Positions 44,971 through 55,547 of a DNA stretch of 64,000 bases are shown here, piece after piece (positions within the stretch are counted from its first letter, which is position 1; each line of letters starts with the position of its first letter). Below the pieces are notes generated by a model. It worked only from the letters and a program-made list of their open reading frames with translations, ran no database searches and had not been told where the DNA came from. The translations under genes and the position numbers were made by a program. This DNA comes from Pseudomonas entomophila. GTDB taxonomy: Bacteria; Pseudomonadota; Gammaproteobacteria; Pseudomonadales; Pseudomonadaceae. The stretch spans positions 124,001-188,000 of the forward strand of contig NZ_JAAMQI010000003.1 in the NCBI RefSeq assembly GCF_013523165.1. Direction: 5' to 3'.

Positions 44971-46239
44971 ATGCATTCTTCTGCTCCCCGCACCTCTCGC
45001 CGCTGGCTGTTCGGCCTGCTGATCCTCGGGCTCGTCGCCGTACTGGCCTGGTGGCTGTGGCCTGCCTCGACGGCACACCAGGACACCGCTGCCGACGCGG
45101 GCAAGGGCGGGCGGCCTGGGTTCGGGGCGTCGACCGACCCTGTGCCGGTGCGGGTCGAGCCGGCCACGGTCAACGACTTCCCGCTGTACTACAAGGCCCT
45201 CGGCACCGTGACCGCCCTGAACACCGTCAACGTGCGCAGCCGGGTTTCCGGCGAGCTGGTCAAGGTGCACTTCAAGGAAGGCCAGCAGGTCAAGGCGGGC
45301 GATCTGCTGGCCGAAATCGATCCGCGCACCTACCGGATCGCCCTGCAGCAGGCCGAGGGTACGCTGGCCCAGAACCAGGCCCAGCTGAAGAACGCCCAGG
45401 TCGACTTCGCCCGCTACAAGGGCCTGTACGCCGAAGACAGCATCGCCAAGCAGACGCTGGACACCGCCGAGGCGCTGGTCGGGCAATACCGCGGCACCAT
45501 CATGACCAATCAGGCGGCGGTGAACGACGCCCGCCTGAACCTGGAATTCACCCAGATCCGCGCGCCCATCAGCGGCCGCGTCGGCCTGCGTCAGCTGGAC
45601 CTGGGCAACCTGGTGGCTGCCAACGACACGACGGCACTGGTGGTCATTACCCAGACCGAGCCGATCGACGTCGCCTTCACCCTGCCGGAAAGCGAGCTGA
45701 CCACCGTGCTGGCACGCTACCGCAGTGGCGCGTCGCTGTCGGTCGAAGCCTGGGACCGGGGTGACACCCGCCTGCAGGCCACCGGCACCCTGGCCAGCCT
45801 CGACAACCAGATCGACATCACCACCGGCACGCTCAAGTTCAAGGCACGCTTCGAGAACAAGGACCAGGCGCTGTTCCCCAACCAGTTTGTCAACGTGCGT
45901 CTGCTGGCCGACACCTTGCGCCAGGTGGTGACCGCGCCTGCCGCGGCCATCCAGTTCGGCACCGACGGTACCTTCGCCTACGTGATCGACGCCCAGGACA
46001 AGGTCAAGATCCAGCCGGTCAAGGTCGGCCCCAGCGACGGCGAACGCAGCGTGATCCTCGAAGGCCTGGCCGCCGGCGACCGCCTGGTGCTCGAAGGCAC
46101 CGACCGCCTGCGCGACGGTACCCAGGTCGAGGTGGTCCAGGACAGCGCGCAAGTCCCGGCCACGCCAGGTCAGCACCTGCAGGGCCAAGAGACCAAGGGC
46201 GCAGCCGAGGCCGGTGAAGCGGGCAAGGCGGGCGCATGA
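44971..46239 (+). CDS. muxA: RND efflux periplasmic adaptor (MuxA/MdtA)
   Basis: This 422-residue membrane-fusion protein starts [20 protein letters not shown], an uncleaved anchor without a lipobox. Beta-barrel, lipoyl ([20 protein letters not shown]) and coiled-coil parts ([20 protein letters not shown]) follow in order, and [19 protein letters not shown] closes the lipoyl domain. It links two RND subunits to an outer-membrane channel for drug export. The stop overlaps the muxB ATG (ATGA). The two-RND arrangement matches MuxABC-OpmB of P. aeruginosa and MdtABC of E. coli. Confidence 0.95.
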   Translation: MHSSAPRTSRRWLFGLLILGLVAVLAWWLWPASTAHQDTAADAGKGGRPGFGASTDPVPVRVEPATVNDFPLYYKALGTVTALNTVNVRSRVSGELVKVHFKEGQQVKAGDLLAEIDPRTYRIALQQAEGTLAQNQAQLKNAQVDFARYKGLYAEDSIAKQTLDTAEALVGQYRGTIMTNQAAVNDARLNLEFTQIRAPISGRVGLRQLDLGNLVAANDTTALVVITQTEPIDVAFTLPESELTTVLARYRSGASLSVEAWDRGDTRLQATGTLASLDNQIDITTGTLKFKARFENKDQALFPNQFVNVRLLADTLRQVVTAPAAAIQFGTDGTFAYVIDAQDKVKIQPVKVGPSDGERSVILEGLAAGDRLVLEGTDRLRDGTQVEVVQDSAQVPATPGQHLQGQETKGAAEAGEAGKAGA

Positions 46240-49200
46240 ACCTGTCCCGGCTGTTCATTCTTCGCCCGGTCGCCACCACGCTGAGCATGGTGGCGATCGT
46301 CCTGGCCGGCCTGATCGCCTACTCCATGCTGCCGGTGTCGGCGCTGCCCCAGGTCGACTACCCGACCATCCGGGTCATGACCCTGTACCCCGGCGCCAGC
46401 CCGCAGGTCATGACCAGTGCGGTCACCGCGCCGCTGGAGCGCCAGTTCGGCCAGATGCCAGGGCTGAGCCAGATGGCCTCCACCAGTTCCGGTGGCGCCT
46501 CGGTGTTGACCCTGCGCTTCAACCTCGACATGAACATGGACGTCGCCGAGCAGCAGGTCCAGGCCGCGATCAACGCCGCCAGCAACCTGCTGCCCAGCGA
46601 CCTGCCGGCCCCGCCGGTGTACAACAAGGTCAACCCGGCCGACACGCCCGTGCTGACCCTGGCCATCTCGTCCAAGACCATGCCGCTGCCCAAGCTCAAC
46701 GACCTGGTCGACACCCGGGTGGCGCAGAAGATCGCCCAGATCAGCGGCGTGGGCATGGTCAGCATCGCCGGTGGCCAGCGCCAGGCCGTGCGCATCAAGG
46801 TCAACGTCGATGCCCTGGCCGCGGCCGGGCTCAACCTGGAAGACGTGCGCACGCTGATCGGCGCTTCCAACGTCAACCAGCCCAAGGGCAACTTCGACGG
46901 CCCGACCCGGGTGTCGATGCTCGACGCCAACGACCAGCTGCGCTCGCCCGAGGAGTACGCCAACCTCATCCTCACCTACAAGGACGGTGCGCCGCTGCGC
47001 CTGCGCGACGTGGCCGAGATCGTCGACGGCGCCGAGAACGAACGCCTCGCCGCCTGGGCCAACCAGAACCAGGCCGTGCTGTTGAACATCCAGCGCCAGC
47101 CGGGGGCCAACGTCATTCAGGTGGTCGACCTGATCAAGCAGACGCTGCCCTCGATCACCGACAACCTGCCCGCCGGCCTGGACGTGTCGGTGCTCACCGA
47201 CCGCACCCAGACCATCCGGGCGGCGGTCAGGGACGTGCAGCACGAGCTGCTGATCGCCATCGTGCTGGTGGTGATGGTCACCTTCGTGTTCCTGCGCCGG
47301 GTCAGTGCCACCCTGATCCCGTCGATCGCCGTGCCGCTGTCGCTGATCGGCACCTTCGGCGTGATGTACCTGGCCGGCTTCTCCATCAACAACCTCACGC
47401 TGATGGCCCTGACCATCGCCACCGGCTTCGTGGTGGACGATGCCATCGTCATGCTCGAGAACATCTCCCGGCACATCGAGGAGGGCGAGACGCCGTTGCA
47501 GGCAGCACTCAAGGGCGCCCGGCAGATCGGCTTCACCCTGATCTCGCTGACCTTCTCGCTGATCGCGGTGCTGATCCCGCTGCTGTTCATGGCCGACGTG
47601 GTCGGCCGGCTGTTCCGCGAGTTCGCCATCACCCTGGCGGTGGCGATCCTGATCTCCCTGGTGGTCTCGCTGACCCTGACGCCGATGATGTGCGCCCGGC
47701 TGCTCAAGCGCGAGCCCGAGGCCCACGAGCAGGGCCGCTTCTACCGGGCCAGCGGGGCCTGGATCGACTGGCTGGTGCACCACTATGGCCGCGGCCTGAC
47801 CTGGGTGCTGCGTCACCAGCCCCTGACGCTGCTGATCGCCATCGCCAGCCTGGTGCTCACGGTGATCCTGTACCTGGCCGTGCCCAAGGGCTTCTTCCCG
47901 GTCCAGGACACCGGCGTGATCCAGGGCATCTCCGAAGCGCCGCAGTCCACCTCGTTCACCGCCATGAGCGAGCGCCAGCAGGCCCTGGCCAAGGTCATCC
48001 TCGAGGACCCGGCGGTGCAGAGCCTGTCGTCCTACATCGGGGTCGACGGCGACAACGCGACCCTCAACAGCGGGCGCCTGCTGATCAATCTCAAGCCCCA
48101 TGCCGCGCGTGCCGACACGGCCACCGAAGTGATCGCCCGCCTGCAACCGCAGCTCGAGCGCCTGGTCGGGATCCGCCTGTACATGCAGCCGGTGCAGGAC
48201 TTGAGCATCGAAGACCGGGTCAGCCGCACGCAGTACCAGTTCAGCCTGTCCTCACCCGACGCCGAGCTGCTCTCGCAGTGGAGCGGCACGCTGGTCGACG
48301 CGCTGCGCCAGCGGCCCGAGCTGGCCGACGTCGCCAGCGACCTGCAGGACAAGGGCCTGCAGGTCTACCTGAACATCGACCGCGACCGGGCCAGCCGCCT
48401 GGGCATCAATGTCGCGCAGATCACCAACGCGCTGTACGACGCCTTCGGCCAGCGGCAGATCTCCACCATCTACACCCAGGCCAGCCAGTACCGCGTGGTG
48501 CTGCAGTCGCGCGACGGCGGCAGCGTCGGCCTGGAAGCGTTGGAGCAGGTCCACGTCAAGGCAGCCGACGGTGGCCAGGTGCGTCTCTCGGCCCTGGCGC
48601 GCATCGAGCAGCGCCCTGCGCAGCTGGCCATCTCGCACATCGGCCAGTTCCCGGCGGTGACCCTGTCGTTCAACCTGGGCAAGGGCGTCTCGCTGGGCGA
48701 GGCGGTCAAGGTGATCGGTGAGGTGCAACAGGCCATCGGCCTGCCGATCGGCGTGCAGACGCGCTTCCAGGGCGCTGCCGAGGCGTTCCAGGCCTCGCTG
48801 TCGAGCACCCTGTTGCTGATCCTGGCAGCCGTGGTGACCATGTACATCGTGCTGGGGGTGCTGTACGAGAGCTACATCCACCCGATCACCATCCTGTCGA
48901 CCTTGCCCTCGGCCGCGGTGGGCGCCTTGCTGGCGCTGATCCTGAGCGGCAACGACCTGGGCATGATCGCCATCATCGGCATCATCCTGCTGATCGGCAT
49001 CGTCAAGAAGAACGCCATCATGATGATCGACTTCGCGCTGGAGGCCGAGCGCCACCAGGGCATGGCGCCCCACGAGGCGATCTACCAGGCGGCCCTGCTG
49101 CGTTTCCGCCCGATCCTGATGACCACCCTGGCAGCGCTGTTCGGCGCCGTGCCGCTGATGCTCGCCACCGGCTCGGGCGCCGAGCTGCGCCAGCCCCTGG

Positions 49201-49328
49201 GCCTGGTGATGGTCGGCGGGCTGCTGGTCAGCCAGGTACTGACCCTCTTCACCACGCCCGTCATCTACCTGTACTTCGACCGCCTGGCCCGGCGCGTCGG
49301 CAAGCAGCGCACCGCGGAGCAGCCATGA
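46236..49328 (+). CDS. muxB: RND efflux transporter subunit (MuxB/MdtB)
   Basis: This 1030-residue HAE1-type RND pump subunit has the usual 12 segments with two large periplasmic loops. The proton-relay aspartates are D401 and D402 in [13 protein letters not shown]; the segment-10 Lys is in [35 protein letters not shown] is the usual N-terminus. It works as a hetero-trimer with MuxC. The start overlaps the muxA stop; the 130 bases to muxC are the only real gap in the operon. Confidence 0.95.
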   Translation: MNLSRLFILRPVATTLSMVAIVLAGLIAYSMLPVSALPQVDYPTIRVMTLYPGASPQVMTSAVTAPLERQFGQMPGLSQMASTSSGGASVLTLRFNLDMNMDVAEQQVQAAINAASNLLPSDLPAPPVYNKVNPADTPVLTLAISSKTMPLPKLNDLVDTRVAQKIAQISGVGMVSIAGGQRQAVRIKVNVDALAAAGLNLEDVRTLIGASNVNQPKGNFDGPTRVSMLDANDQLRSPEEYANLILTYKDGAPLRLRDVAEIVDGAENERLAAWANQNQAVLLNIQRQPGANVIQVVDLIKQTLPSITDNLPAGLDVSVLTDRTQTIRAAVRDVQHELLIAIVLVVMVTFVFLRRVSATLIPSIAVPLSLIGTFGVMYLAGFSINNLTLMALTIATGFVVDDAIVMLENISRHIEEGETPLQAALKGARQIGFTLISLTFSLIAVLIPLLFMADVVGRLFREFAITLAVAILISLVVSLTLTPMMCARLLKREPEAHEQGRFYRASGAWIDWLVHHYGRGLTWVLRHQPLTLLIAIASLVLTVILYLAVPKGFFPVQDTGVIQGISEAPQSTSFTAMSERQQALAKVILEDPAVQSLSSYIGVDGDNATLNSGRLLINLKPHAARADTATEVIARLQPQLERLVGIRLYMQPVQDLSIEDRVSRTQYQFSLSSPDAELLSQWSGTLVDALRQRPELADVASDLQDKGLQVYLNIDRDRASRLGINVAQITNALYDAFGQRQISTIYTQASQYRVVLQSRDGGSVGLEALEQVHVKAADGGQVRLSALARIEQRPAQLAISHIGQFPAVTLSFNLGKGVSLGEAVKVIGEVQQAIGLPIGVQTRFQGAAEAFQASLSSTLLLILAAVVTMYIVLGVLYESYIHPITILSTLPSAAVGALLALILSGNDLGMIAIIGIILLIGIVKKNAIMMIDFALEAERHQGMAPHEAIYQAALLRFRPILMTTLAALFGAVPLMLATGSGAELRQPLGLVMVGGLLVSQVLTLFTTPVIYLYFDRLARRVGKQRTAEQP

Positions 49329-49458
49329 GAACAGTGGCGAGCGGTGAGCGGCAGGGAGCACGCCGGCCACGCCGCAGGGCAGGGCAGCAGGCGCGCCGAC
49401 AGCGCGCGCAGGCTGGCTGCTTGCCGCGTGCCATGCGCCGCTGCCTGGAGGCCCGCCC

Positions 49459-52400
49459 ATGAACCTGTCGGCCCCCTTCATCCGTCGCCCGGTGGCGACC
49501 CTGCTGCTGAGCCTGGCGATCATGCTGCTCGGCGGCGTCAGCTTCGGGCTGCTGCCGGTGGCGCCGCTGCCGCAGATCGACTTCCCGGTGATCGTGGTGC
49601 AGGCCAACTTGCCCGGCGCCAGCCCCGAGGTCATGGCGTCCAGCGTCGCCACGCCGCTGGAGCGCAAGCTCGGCAGCATCGCCGGGGTCACCACCTTGAC
49701 CAGCAGCTCCAACCAGGGCTCGACCCGGGTGATCATCGGCTTCGAGCAGGGGCGTGACGTGAACGCCGCGGCCCGCGAGGTGCAGGCGGCGATCAACGCG
49801 GCGCGCAACCTGCTGCCCAGCGGCATGCGCAGCATGCCCACCTACAAGAAGATCGACCCGTCCCAGGCACCGATCATGGTCCTGTCGCTGACCTCCGACG
49901 TGTTGCACAAGGGCCAGCTGTACGACCTGGCCGACACCATCCTGTCCCAGAGCCTGGCGCAGGTGTCCGGCGTCGGCGAGGTGCAGATCGGCGGCAGCTC
50001 GCTGCCCGCCGTGCGCATCGCCGTCGAGCCGCAGTTGCTCAACCAGTACGGCCTGGCCCTGGACGACGTGCGCGCGGCGGTGGCCAATGCCAACCAGCGT
50101 CGGCCCATGGGCTTCGTCGAGGACGCCCAGCGCAACTGGCAGGTGCGTGCCAACGATCAGCTGGAAAAGGCCGAGGACTACGAGCCGCTGGTCATTCGCC
50201 AGGAGAACGGTGCGATCCTGCGCCTGAGCGACGTGGCGACGATCACCGATGGTGTCGAGAACCGCTACAACAGCGGCTTCTTCAACGACCGGGCGGCCGT
50301 GCTGCTGGTGATCAACCGGCAGACCGGCGCCAACATCATCGAGACCGTGGCGCAGATCAAGGCGCAGCTGCCCGCGTTGCAGTCGCTGCTGCCGGCCAGC
50401 GTGCAGCTGGACGTGGCCATGGACCGCTCGCCGGTGATCCAGGCGACCCTGGCCGAGGCCGAGCACACCCTGGTGATCGCCGTGGGCCTGGTGATCCTGG
50501 TGGTCTACCTGTTCCTGGGCAACCTGCGCGCCTCGCTGATCCCCAGCCTGGCAGTGCCGGTGTCGCTGGTCGGCACCTTCGCGGTGATGTACCTGTGCGG
50601 CTTCTCGCTCAACAACCTGTCGCTGATGGCGCTGATCCTGGCCACCGGGCTGGTGGTGGACGATGCCATCGTGGTACTGGAGAACATTTCGCGACACATC
50701 GAGAAGGGCCAGACGCCGCTGCGCGCGGCGTACCTGGGCGCCCAGGAAGTGGGCTTCACCCTGCTGTCGATGAACGTCTCGCTGGTGGCGGTGTTCGTCT
50801 CGATCCTGTTCATGGGCGGCATCGTGCGCAGCCTGTTCATGGAGTTCTCGGTGACCCTGGCGGCGGCGATCCTGGTGTCGCTGCTGGTGTCGCTGACGCT
50901 CACGCCCATGCTCTGCGCGCGCTGGCTGACGGCGCAGCAGAGCCACCGCCAGACCCGCCTGCAGCGCTGGAGCGAGCGGGTCCATGCGCGCATGGTCGCC
51001 GGCTACGACCGCAGCCTCGGCTGGGCCCTGCGCCATCGGCGCCTGACCCTGCTCAGCCTGCTGGCGACCATCGTGCTCAACGTCGCGCTGTACGTGGTGG
51101 TGCCCAAGACCTTGATGCCGCAGCAGGATACCGGCCAGTTGATCGGCTTCGTGCGCGGTGACAACGGGCTGTCGTTCACCGTCATGCAGCCGAAGATGGA
51201 AGCCTACCGCCGCGCCTTGCTCGAGGACCCGGCGGTGCAGAGCGTGGCCGGTTTCATCGGCGGCAACAGCGGGACCAACAATGCCCTGGTGCTGGTGCGA
51301 CTGAAGCCCATCAGGGAGCGCGCCGACTCGGCCCAGCAGGTGATCGAGCGCTTGCGCAAGACCCTGCCCAAGGTGCCCGGCGGGCGCCTGTTCCTGATGG
51401 CCGACCAGGACCTGCAACTGGGTGGCGGCGGGCGCGACAAGAGCACCTCGCAGTACCTCTATACCTTGCAGAGCGGCGACCTGGCCGCCTTGCGCGAGTG
51501 GTTCCCCAAGGTCACCGCCGCGTTCCGGGCCTTGCCGCAGGTCACCGCCATCGATGCGCGCGACAGCAGTGGTACCCAGCAGGTGACCCTGGTGGTCGAC
51601 CGCGACCAGGCCAAGCGCCTGGGCATCGACATGGACATGGTCACCACGGTGCTGAACAACGCCTACAGCCAGCGGCAGATCTCGACCATCTACGACAGCC
51701 TCAACCAGTACCAGGTGGTGCTGGAGATCAACCCCAAGTACGCCTGGGACCCGAGCACCCTCGAGCAGGTGCAGGTGATCACGGCCGATGGCGCACGTGT
51801 GCCGCTGTCGGCATTTGCCCGCTACGAGAACAGCCTGGCCAACGACCGGGTCAGCCACGACGGGCAGTTCGCCTCCGAAGACATCGCCTTCGACGTCGCC
51901 GAAGGCTACAGCCCGGACCAGGCGCTGGCGGCAGTGGAGCGCGAGATCGCCAAGCTCGGCCTGCCCGAGACGGTGATCGCCAAGCTCGGCGGCACCGCCG
52001 ATGCCTTCGCCAAGACCCAGCAGGGCCAGCCGCTGATGATCCTCGGTGCCTTGCTGCTGGTGTACCTGGTGCTGGGGATCCTCTACGAGAGCTACGTGCA
52101 CCCGTTGACCATTCTCTCGACCCTGCCGTCGGCGGGCGTGGGTGCGTTGCTGGCGCTGTACCTCACGGGCGGGGAGTTCAGCCTGATCTCGATGCTCGGG
52201 TTGTTCCTGCTGATCGGCGTGGTGAAGAAGAACGCCATCCTGATGATCGACCTGGCGCTCCAGCTCGAGCGCCACGAGGGCCTCAGCCCGGAGCAGTCGA
52301 TCCGCCAGGCCTGCCTGCAACGGCTGCGTCCGATCCTGATGACCACCCTGGCGGCCATCCTCGGCGCGCTACCGCTGCTGCTGAGCAGTGCCGAGGGCGC

Positions 52401-52569
52401 CGAGATGCGCCAGCCCCTGGGGTTGACCATCATCGGCGGGCTGATCCTGAGCCAGGTCCTGACGCTGTACACCACGCCCGTGGTCTATCTCTATTTCGAT
52501 CGCCTGCGCCACCGCGTCAATCGCTGGCGAGGCGTGCGTACCGACGCTGCCTTGGAAACGCCGTTATGA
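49459..52569 (+). CDS. muxC: RND efflux transporter subunit (MuxC/MdtC)
   Basis: This 1036-residue second RND subunit is related to MuxB but distinct. The relay pair is again D401 and D402 (LVVDDAIVVLENI), and the segment-10 Lys lies in GVVKKNAILMIDLAL. MNLSAPFIRRPVATLLLSLA is the N-terminus, behind a GGAGG site. In MdtBC-type pumps the two subunits have different roles, one in proton use and one in drug binding. The stop overlaps the start of the channel gene (ATGA). Confidence 0.95.
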   Translation: MNLSAPFIRRPVATLLLSLAIMLLGGVSFGLLPVAPLPQIDFPVIVVQANLPGASPEVMASSVATPLERKLGSIAGVTTLTSSSNQGSTRVIIGFEQGRDVNAAAREVQAAINAARNLLPSGMRSMPTYKKIDPSQAPIMVLSLTSDVLHKGQLYDLADTILSQSLAQVSGVGEVQIGGSSLPAVRIAVEPQLLNQYGLALDDVRAAVANANQRRPMGFVEDAQRNWQVRANDQLEKAEDYEPLVIRQENGAILRLSDVATITDGVENRYNSGFFNDRAAVLLVINRQTGANIIETVAQIKAQLPALQSLLPASVQLDVAMDRSPVIQATLAEAEHTLVIAVGLVILVVYLFLGNLRASLIPSLAVPVSLVGTFAVMYLCGFSLNNLSLMALILATGLVVDDAIVVLENISRHIEKGQTPLRAAYLGAQEVGFTLLSMNVSLVAVFVSILFMGGIVRSLFMEFSVTLAAAILVSLLVSLTLTPMLCARWLTAQQSHRQTRLQRWSERVHARMVAGYDRSLGWALRHRRLTLLSLLATIVLNVALYVVVPKTLMPQQDTGQLIGFVRGDNGLSFTVMQPKMEAYRRALLEDPAVQSVAGFIGGNSGTNNALVLVRLKPIRERADSAQQVIERLRKTLPKVPGGRLFLMADQDLQLGGGGRDKSTSQYLYTLQSGDLAALREWFPKVTAAFRALPQVTAIDARDSSGTQQVTLVVDRDQAKRLGIDMDMVTTVLNNAYSQRQISTIYDSLNQYQVVLEINPKYAWDPSTLEQVQVITADGARVPLSAFARYENSLANDRVSHDGQFASEDIAFDVAEGYSPDQALAAVEREIAKLGLPETVIAKLGGTADAFAKTQQGQPLMILGALLLVYLVLGILYESYVHPLTILSTLPSAGVGALLALYLTGGEFSLISMLGLFLLIGVVKKNAILMIDLALQLERHEGLSPEQSIRQACLQRLRPILMTTLAAILGALPLLLSSAEGAEMRQPLGLTIIGGLILSQVLTLYTTPVVYLYFDRLRHRVNRWRGVRTDAALETPL

Positions 52570-54056
52570 CTTTCGTCCAGCCCCCCGTCCACCGTGCGCT
52601 GCGCCAGCGCCTGCACGCACCGAGCCTGCGCCTGCTGGGCCTGGGTGCGTGCCTTGCGCTGCTCAGTGCCTGCACCCTGAGCCCGGACTATCATCGCCCC
52701 GAGGTGACCACCCACGCCGTGCAGTTCAAGCAGGCCGAGGGCTGGACACCGGCCAACCCCTCCGATGCGCTGGCACGCGGCGCCTGGTGGGAGCTGTACA
52801 ACGACCCGCAGCTCAACCAGCTGATCGCCGAACTCAACCGTAACAACCAGACCGTGGCCCAGTACGAGGCCCAGTACCGTCAGGCCCAGGCCTTGGTGCG
52901 CAGCAGTCGCGGCGCGCTGTTCCCCAGCCTCGACCTGTCGGCGGGCAAGACCCGCTCGGCCCAGGGTGCCGGCAGCAGCAGTTCGAGCCTGAGCAACAAC
53001 AGCAGCGGGATCCGTGACACCTACACGACCCAGCTGGGCGTGAGCTGGGAGCTGGACCTGTGGGGCAAGCTGCGCGACACCCTGGCCTCCAGCCGGGCCA
53101 GCGCCGAGGCCAGCGTTGCCGACCTGGCGGCGATCCGCCTGAGCCTGCAGTCGGAACTGACGCAGAACTACCTGCAGCTGCGGGTGATCGACGCGCAGAA
53201 GCGCCTGCTCGAGTCCACTGTCGCCACGTACGAACGGTCGTTGCGCCTGACCGAAAACCAGTACCGCGCCGGCGTCTCCGGCCCGGACGCCGTCGCCCAG
53301 GCGCGCACCCAGCTCAAGAGCACCCAGGCCGACCTGATCGACCTGGCCTGGCAGCGTGCCCAGTTCGAGAACGCCATCGCCGTGCTGCTGGGCCGGGCAC
53401 CGGCCGACTTCGCCCTGGCCGCGCGCGACGACATCCCGGCGCTGCCGAGCATCCCGGTCGGCTTGCCTTCGCAACTGCTCGAGCGGCGCCCGGACATCGC
53501 CTCGGCCGAACGTCAGGTGATGGCGGCCAACGCCAACATCGGCGTGGCCCGCGCTGCGTACTTCCCGGACCTGACGCTGAGCATGAGCGGCGGCTACAGC
53601 AGCAGCAGTTTCCGCGACTGGATCAGCCTGCCGAACCGCTTCTGGTCGGTCGGGCCGCAACTGGCCATGACCTTGTTCGATGGCGGACGCCGCAGCGCCG
53701 AGGTGGACCGGACGGTGGCGGTGTACGACCAGACCGTGGCGCAATACCGCCAGACCGTGCTCGATGGGTTCAGGGAGGTCGAGAACTACCTGGCGCAACT
53801 GCGCGTCTATGCCGACGAGGCGGGGGTGCGCGACGAGGCCCTGGCAGCGGCACGCCAGTCGCTGCGCCTGACGGAGAACCAGTACAAGGCCGGGCTGATC
53901 GGGTATCTGGACGTGGTCAATGTCCAGGCGACGGCGTTGAGCAACGAGCGCAGTGTGCTGAACGTGCTCGAAGGCCGGTTGGTGGCCAGTGTGCAGCTGA
54001 TCGCGGCGCTGGGGGGCGGGTGGCAGGAGCGTACGGCATTCGCGCAGGAGCCTTGA
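52566..54056 (+). CDS. opmB: Outer-membrane efflux channel lipoprotein (OpmB/NodT family)
   Basis: This 496-residue TolC-like channel has a lipobox at Cys37 (LALLSACTLSPDYHRPEV) and the two repeated helical hairpins of the NodT/OprM family (TQLGVSWELDLWGKLRDTLA in the first; PQLAMTLFDGGRRSAEVDRT in the second). It completes the tripartite pump by crossing the outer membrane. It starts within the muxC stop (ATGA). The signal segment follows a Pro/Arg-rich stretch, somewhat longer than usual. Confidence 0.94.
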   Translation: MTFVQPPVHRALRQRLHAPSLRLLGLGACLALLSACTLSPDYHRPEVTTHAVQFKQAEGWTPANPSDALARGAWWELYNDPQLNQLIAELNRNNQTVAQYEAQYRQAQALVRSSRGALFPSLDLSAGKTRSAQGAGSSSSSLSNNSSGIRDTYTTQLGVSWELDLWGKLRDTLASSRASAEASVADLAAIRLSLQSELTQNYLQLRVIDAQKRLLESTVATYERSLRLTENQYRAGVSGPDAVAQARTQLKSTQADLIDLAWQRAQFENAIAVLLGRAPADFALAARDDIPALPSIPVGLPSQLLERRPDIASAERQVMAANANIGVARAAYFPDLTLSMSGGYSSSSFRDWISLPNRFWSVGPQLAMTLFDGGRRSAEVDRTVAVYDQTVAQYRQTVLDGFREVENYLAQLRVYADEAGVRDEALAAARQSLRLTENQYKAGLIGYLDVVNVQATALSNERSVLNVLEGRLVASVQLIAALGGGWQERTAFAQEP

Positions 54057-54415
54057 GGGGCTGAACGCGCGAGGTGGACTGAACGTGCGAATGGGCTGAT
54101 TCTACGGCCCCTGCGGGCCCGATCGCGGCACAGGGGCCGCTCCCACACCCGTAGCCACACCGCGGTGAGGCAGGTCGTCGCGGTTCCCATGTGGGAGATT
54201 CTATGGTTTCTGCCAAATGCTGATGTGGATCCTGACGGACCCGATCGCGGTCGGTCCGGCGGGGGTCGCTCACCCGTAGCCACCCCGCGGTGTTGCAGAC
54301 CATCGCGGTCCCCTGTGTGGGCCCCTGTGCCGCGATCGGGCCCGCAGGGGCCGTGGAATCAGCCCCGCCGGCTCTGCCTCCACACGAAAAGATCAGCCCC
54401 GGCTAACGCGCTCGA
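54057..54415. repeat. Gene-free stretch with mosaic repeats
   Basis: No gene is supported. GGGCC-type elements lie at about 54104-54147 and 54316-54354, in opposite orientation. Between them is a copy (54195-54216) of the 22-base segment also found at 38305-38326. They separate the pump operon from the convergent lipoprotein gene and could form a large hairpin. Confidence 0.65.
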
Positions 54416-54892
54416 TCACCCCTGACCCTTCGCCAACGCCGCCAACTCCGCATCCACCTTGCGCAACCGCGCCTCGGCCTTCGCCTTGGCCGCCGGGTCG
54501 TTGGCCCGCTGGTCCATCAGTCGCGTCAGCTTCTCGCTCACCTGGCGGCCTTCGGGCGTCTGGTTCAGCGCCTGGGCCTTGACCGGGTCGCGGGTCGAGG
54601 CCTTGATGATCTCGAATTCGGCGTCGCTGAAGTTCTTCTCGCTGTACAGCTCCAGCAGGTCCTGACGCTGGTCTTCGACCGTCAGGTTGCGGCGCAGCAC
54701 CTCTTCGATCGTCGGCAACGGCACGTCGGGGTGCGTGCCGGCCAGCAGCTCGGCCATCTTGTCGATGTTGTGCTCGTAGGCGTCCTGGATCGGCAACTGC
54801 GCCAAAATCTCCTGGTCCCGACCGCTCTGCTGGTCGCAGGCTGCCAGCAGGACGAGCAGCATCAACAACGACGTCTTCTTCATGATCGGCAT
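54416..54892 (-). CDS. Small lipoprotein of unknown function
   Basis: This 158-residue protein starts MPIMKKTSLLMLLVLLAACD; the lipobox ends at Cys19, so the mature protein is lipid-anchored. The rest is helical and charged (LPTIEEVLRRNLTVEDQRQD, LTRLMDQRANDPAAKAKAEA), with no catalytic motif. ATG at 54892 has an AAAGGG site; ATG at 54883 (MKKTSLL) is equally plausible. The frame runs far upstream, to 55777, only as a shadow of the GNAT gene region. The family is not recognised. Confidence 0.8.
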   Translation of the reverse strand: MPIMKKTSLLMLLVLLAACDQQSGRDQEILAQLPIQDAYEHNIDKMAELLAGTHPDVPLPTIEEVLRRNLTVEDQRQDLLELYSEKNFSDAEFEIIKASTRDPVKAQALNQTPEGRQVSEKLTRLMDQRANDPAAKAKAEARLRKVDAELAALAKGQG

Positions 54893-55024
54893 GCGCAGGC
54901 CCTTTGGGCGAGAGAGGAGGGCCCGAGTGTACCTCGGCCACCTGGCCAGCGACCATGCCATCGTTGCGAGTGCCAGCCGGGTACGGTAGAACCGTCCCTC
55001 CCACCCATGATGTTTCAGGTCCAC

Positions 55025-55525
55025 ATGCCCACATCCACCTGTACCCTGCACCGCGTCACGGCCGAAGCCGTCGACGAGGTACGCGCCTTCGTCGACCAGG
55101 CGCGACGCGAGCTGTTTCCCCAGCTGGCCGATGCACCGCTGCCAGCCGACCTGGCGCACTTCGAACGCACGTACGTCACCGGGCCAGGCTGCTTCCTGGT
55201 CGCGCGGGATCACGGGCAGCTGGTCGCGGCCATCGGCTATCTGCCCTACGACCATCGCTTCGCCCAGCTCGATTACCACGGTCGCTGCACCGTGGAGATC
55301 GTCCGGCTGTTCGTGTCCCCCCGTTACCGTCGCGGTGGCCTGGCTGCGCGCCTGTTCGAAGCCCTGTGTCAGCAGGCCCGTGACGCCGGGGTTGAATGCC
55401 TGTACCTGCATACCCACCCGTTCCTGCCTGGCGCCATCGCCTTTTGGGAGCGCCAGGGCTTCGAGATCGTGGACGTCGAGGACGATCCGGTCTGGCACAC
55501 CACCCACATGAGCCGACCGGCCTGA
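55025..55525 (+). CDS. GNAT family N-acetyltransferase
   Basis: This roughly 166-residue protein shows the GNAT fold: motif A in VEIVRLFVSPRYRRGGLAAR (acetyl-CoA loop RRGGLA) and motif B in YLHTHPFLPGAIAFWERQGF. The substrate is unknown. The start at 55025 (MPTSTCTLHRVTAEAV) has an AGG site; ATGs at 55007 and 55010 would add five or six residues. It is divergent from the lipoprotein gene and convergent with the porin gene, with 22 bases to the latter's stop. Confidence 0.85.
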   Translation: MPTSTCTLHRVTAEAVDEVRAFVDQARRELFPQLADAPLPADLAHFERTYVTGPGCFLVARDHGQLVAAIGYLPYDHRFAQLDYHGRCTVEIVRLFVSPRYRRGGLAARLFEALCQQARDAGVECLYLHTHPFLPGAIAFWERQGFEIVDVEDDPVWHTTHMSRPA

Positions 55526-55547
55526 TCGACCATTCCGCCAGCGGCGA

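Noticed and set aside
46170..48146. Long minus-strand frame across muxB
   Set aside because: It is antisense to muxB and has the same low-complexity Gln/His/Asp-rich composition.
49261..52320. Long open frame (over 1000 codons) on the minus strand across muxC
   Set aside because: It is antisense to an RND gene with intact motifs; long shadow frames are expected in GC-rich DNA. Its translation is rich in Gln, His, Arg and Gly and resembles no protein.
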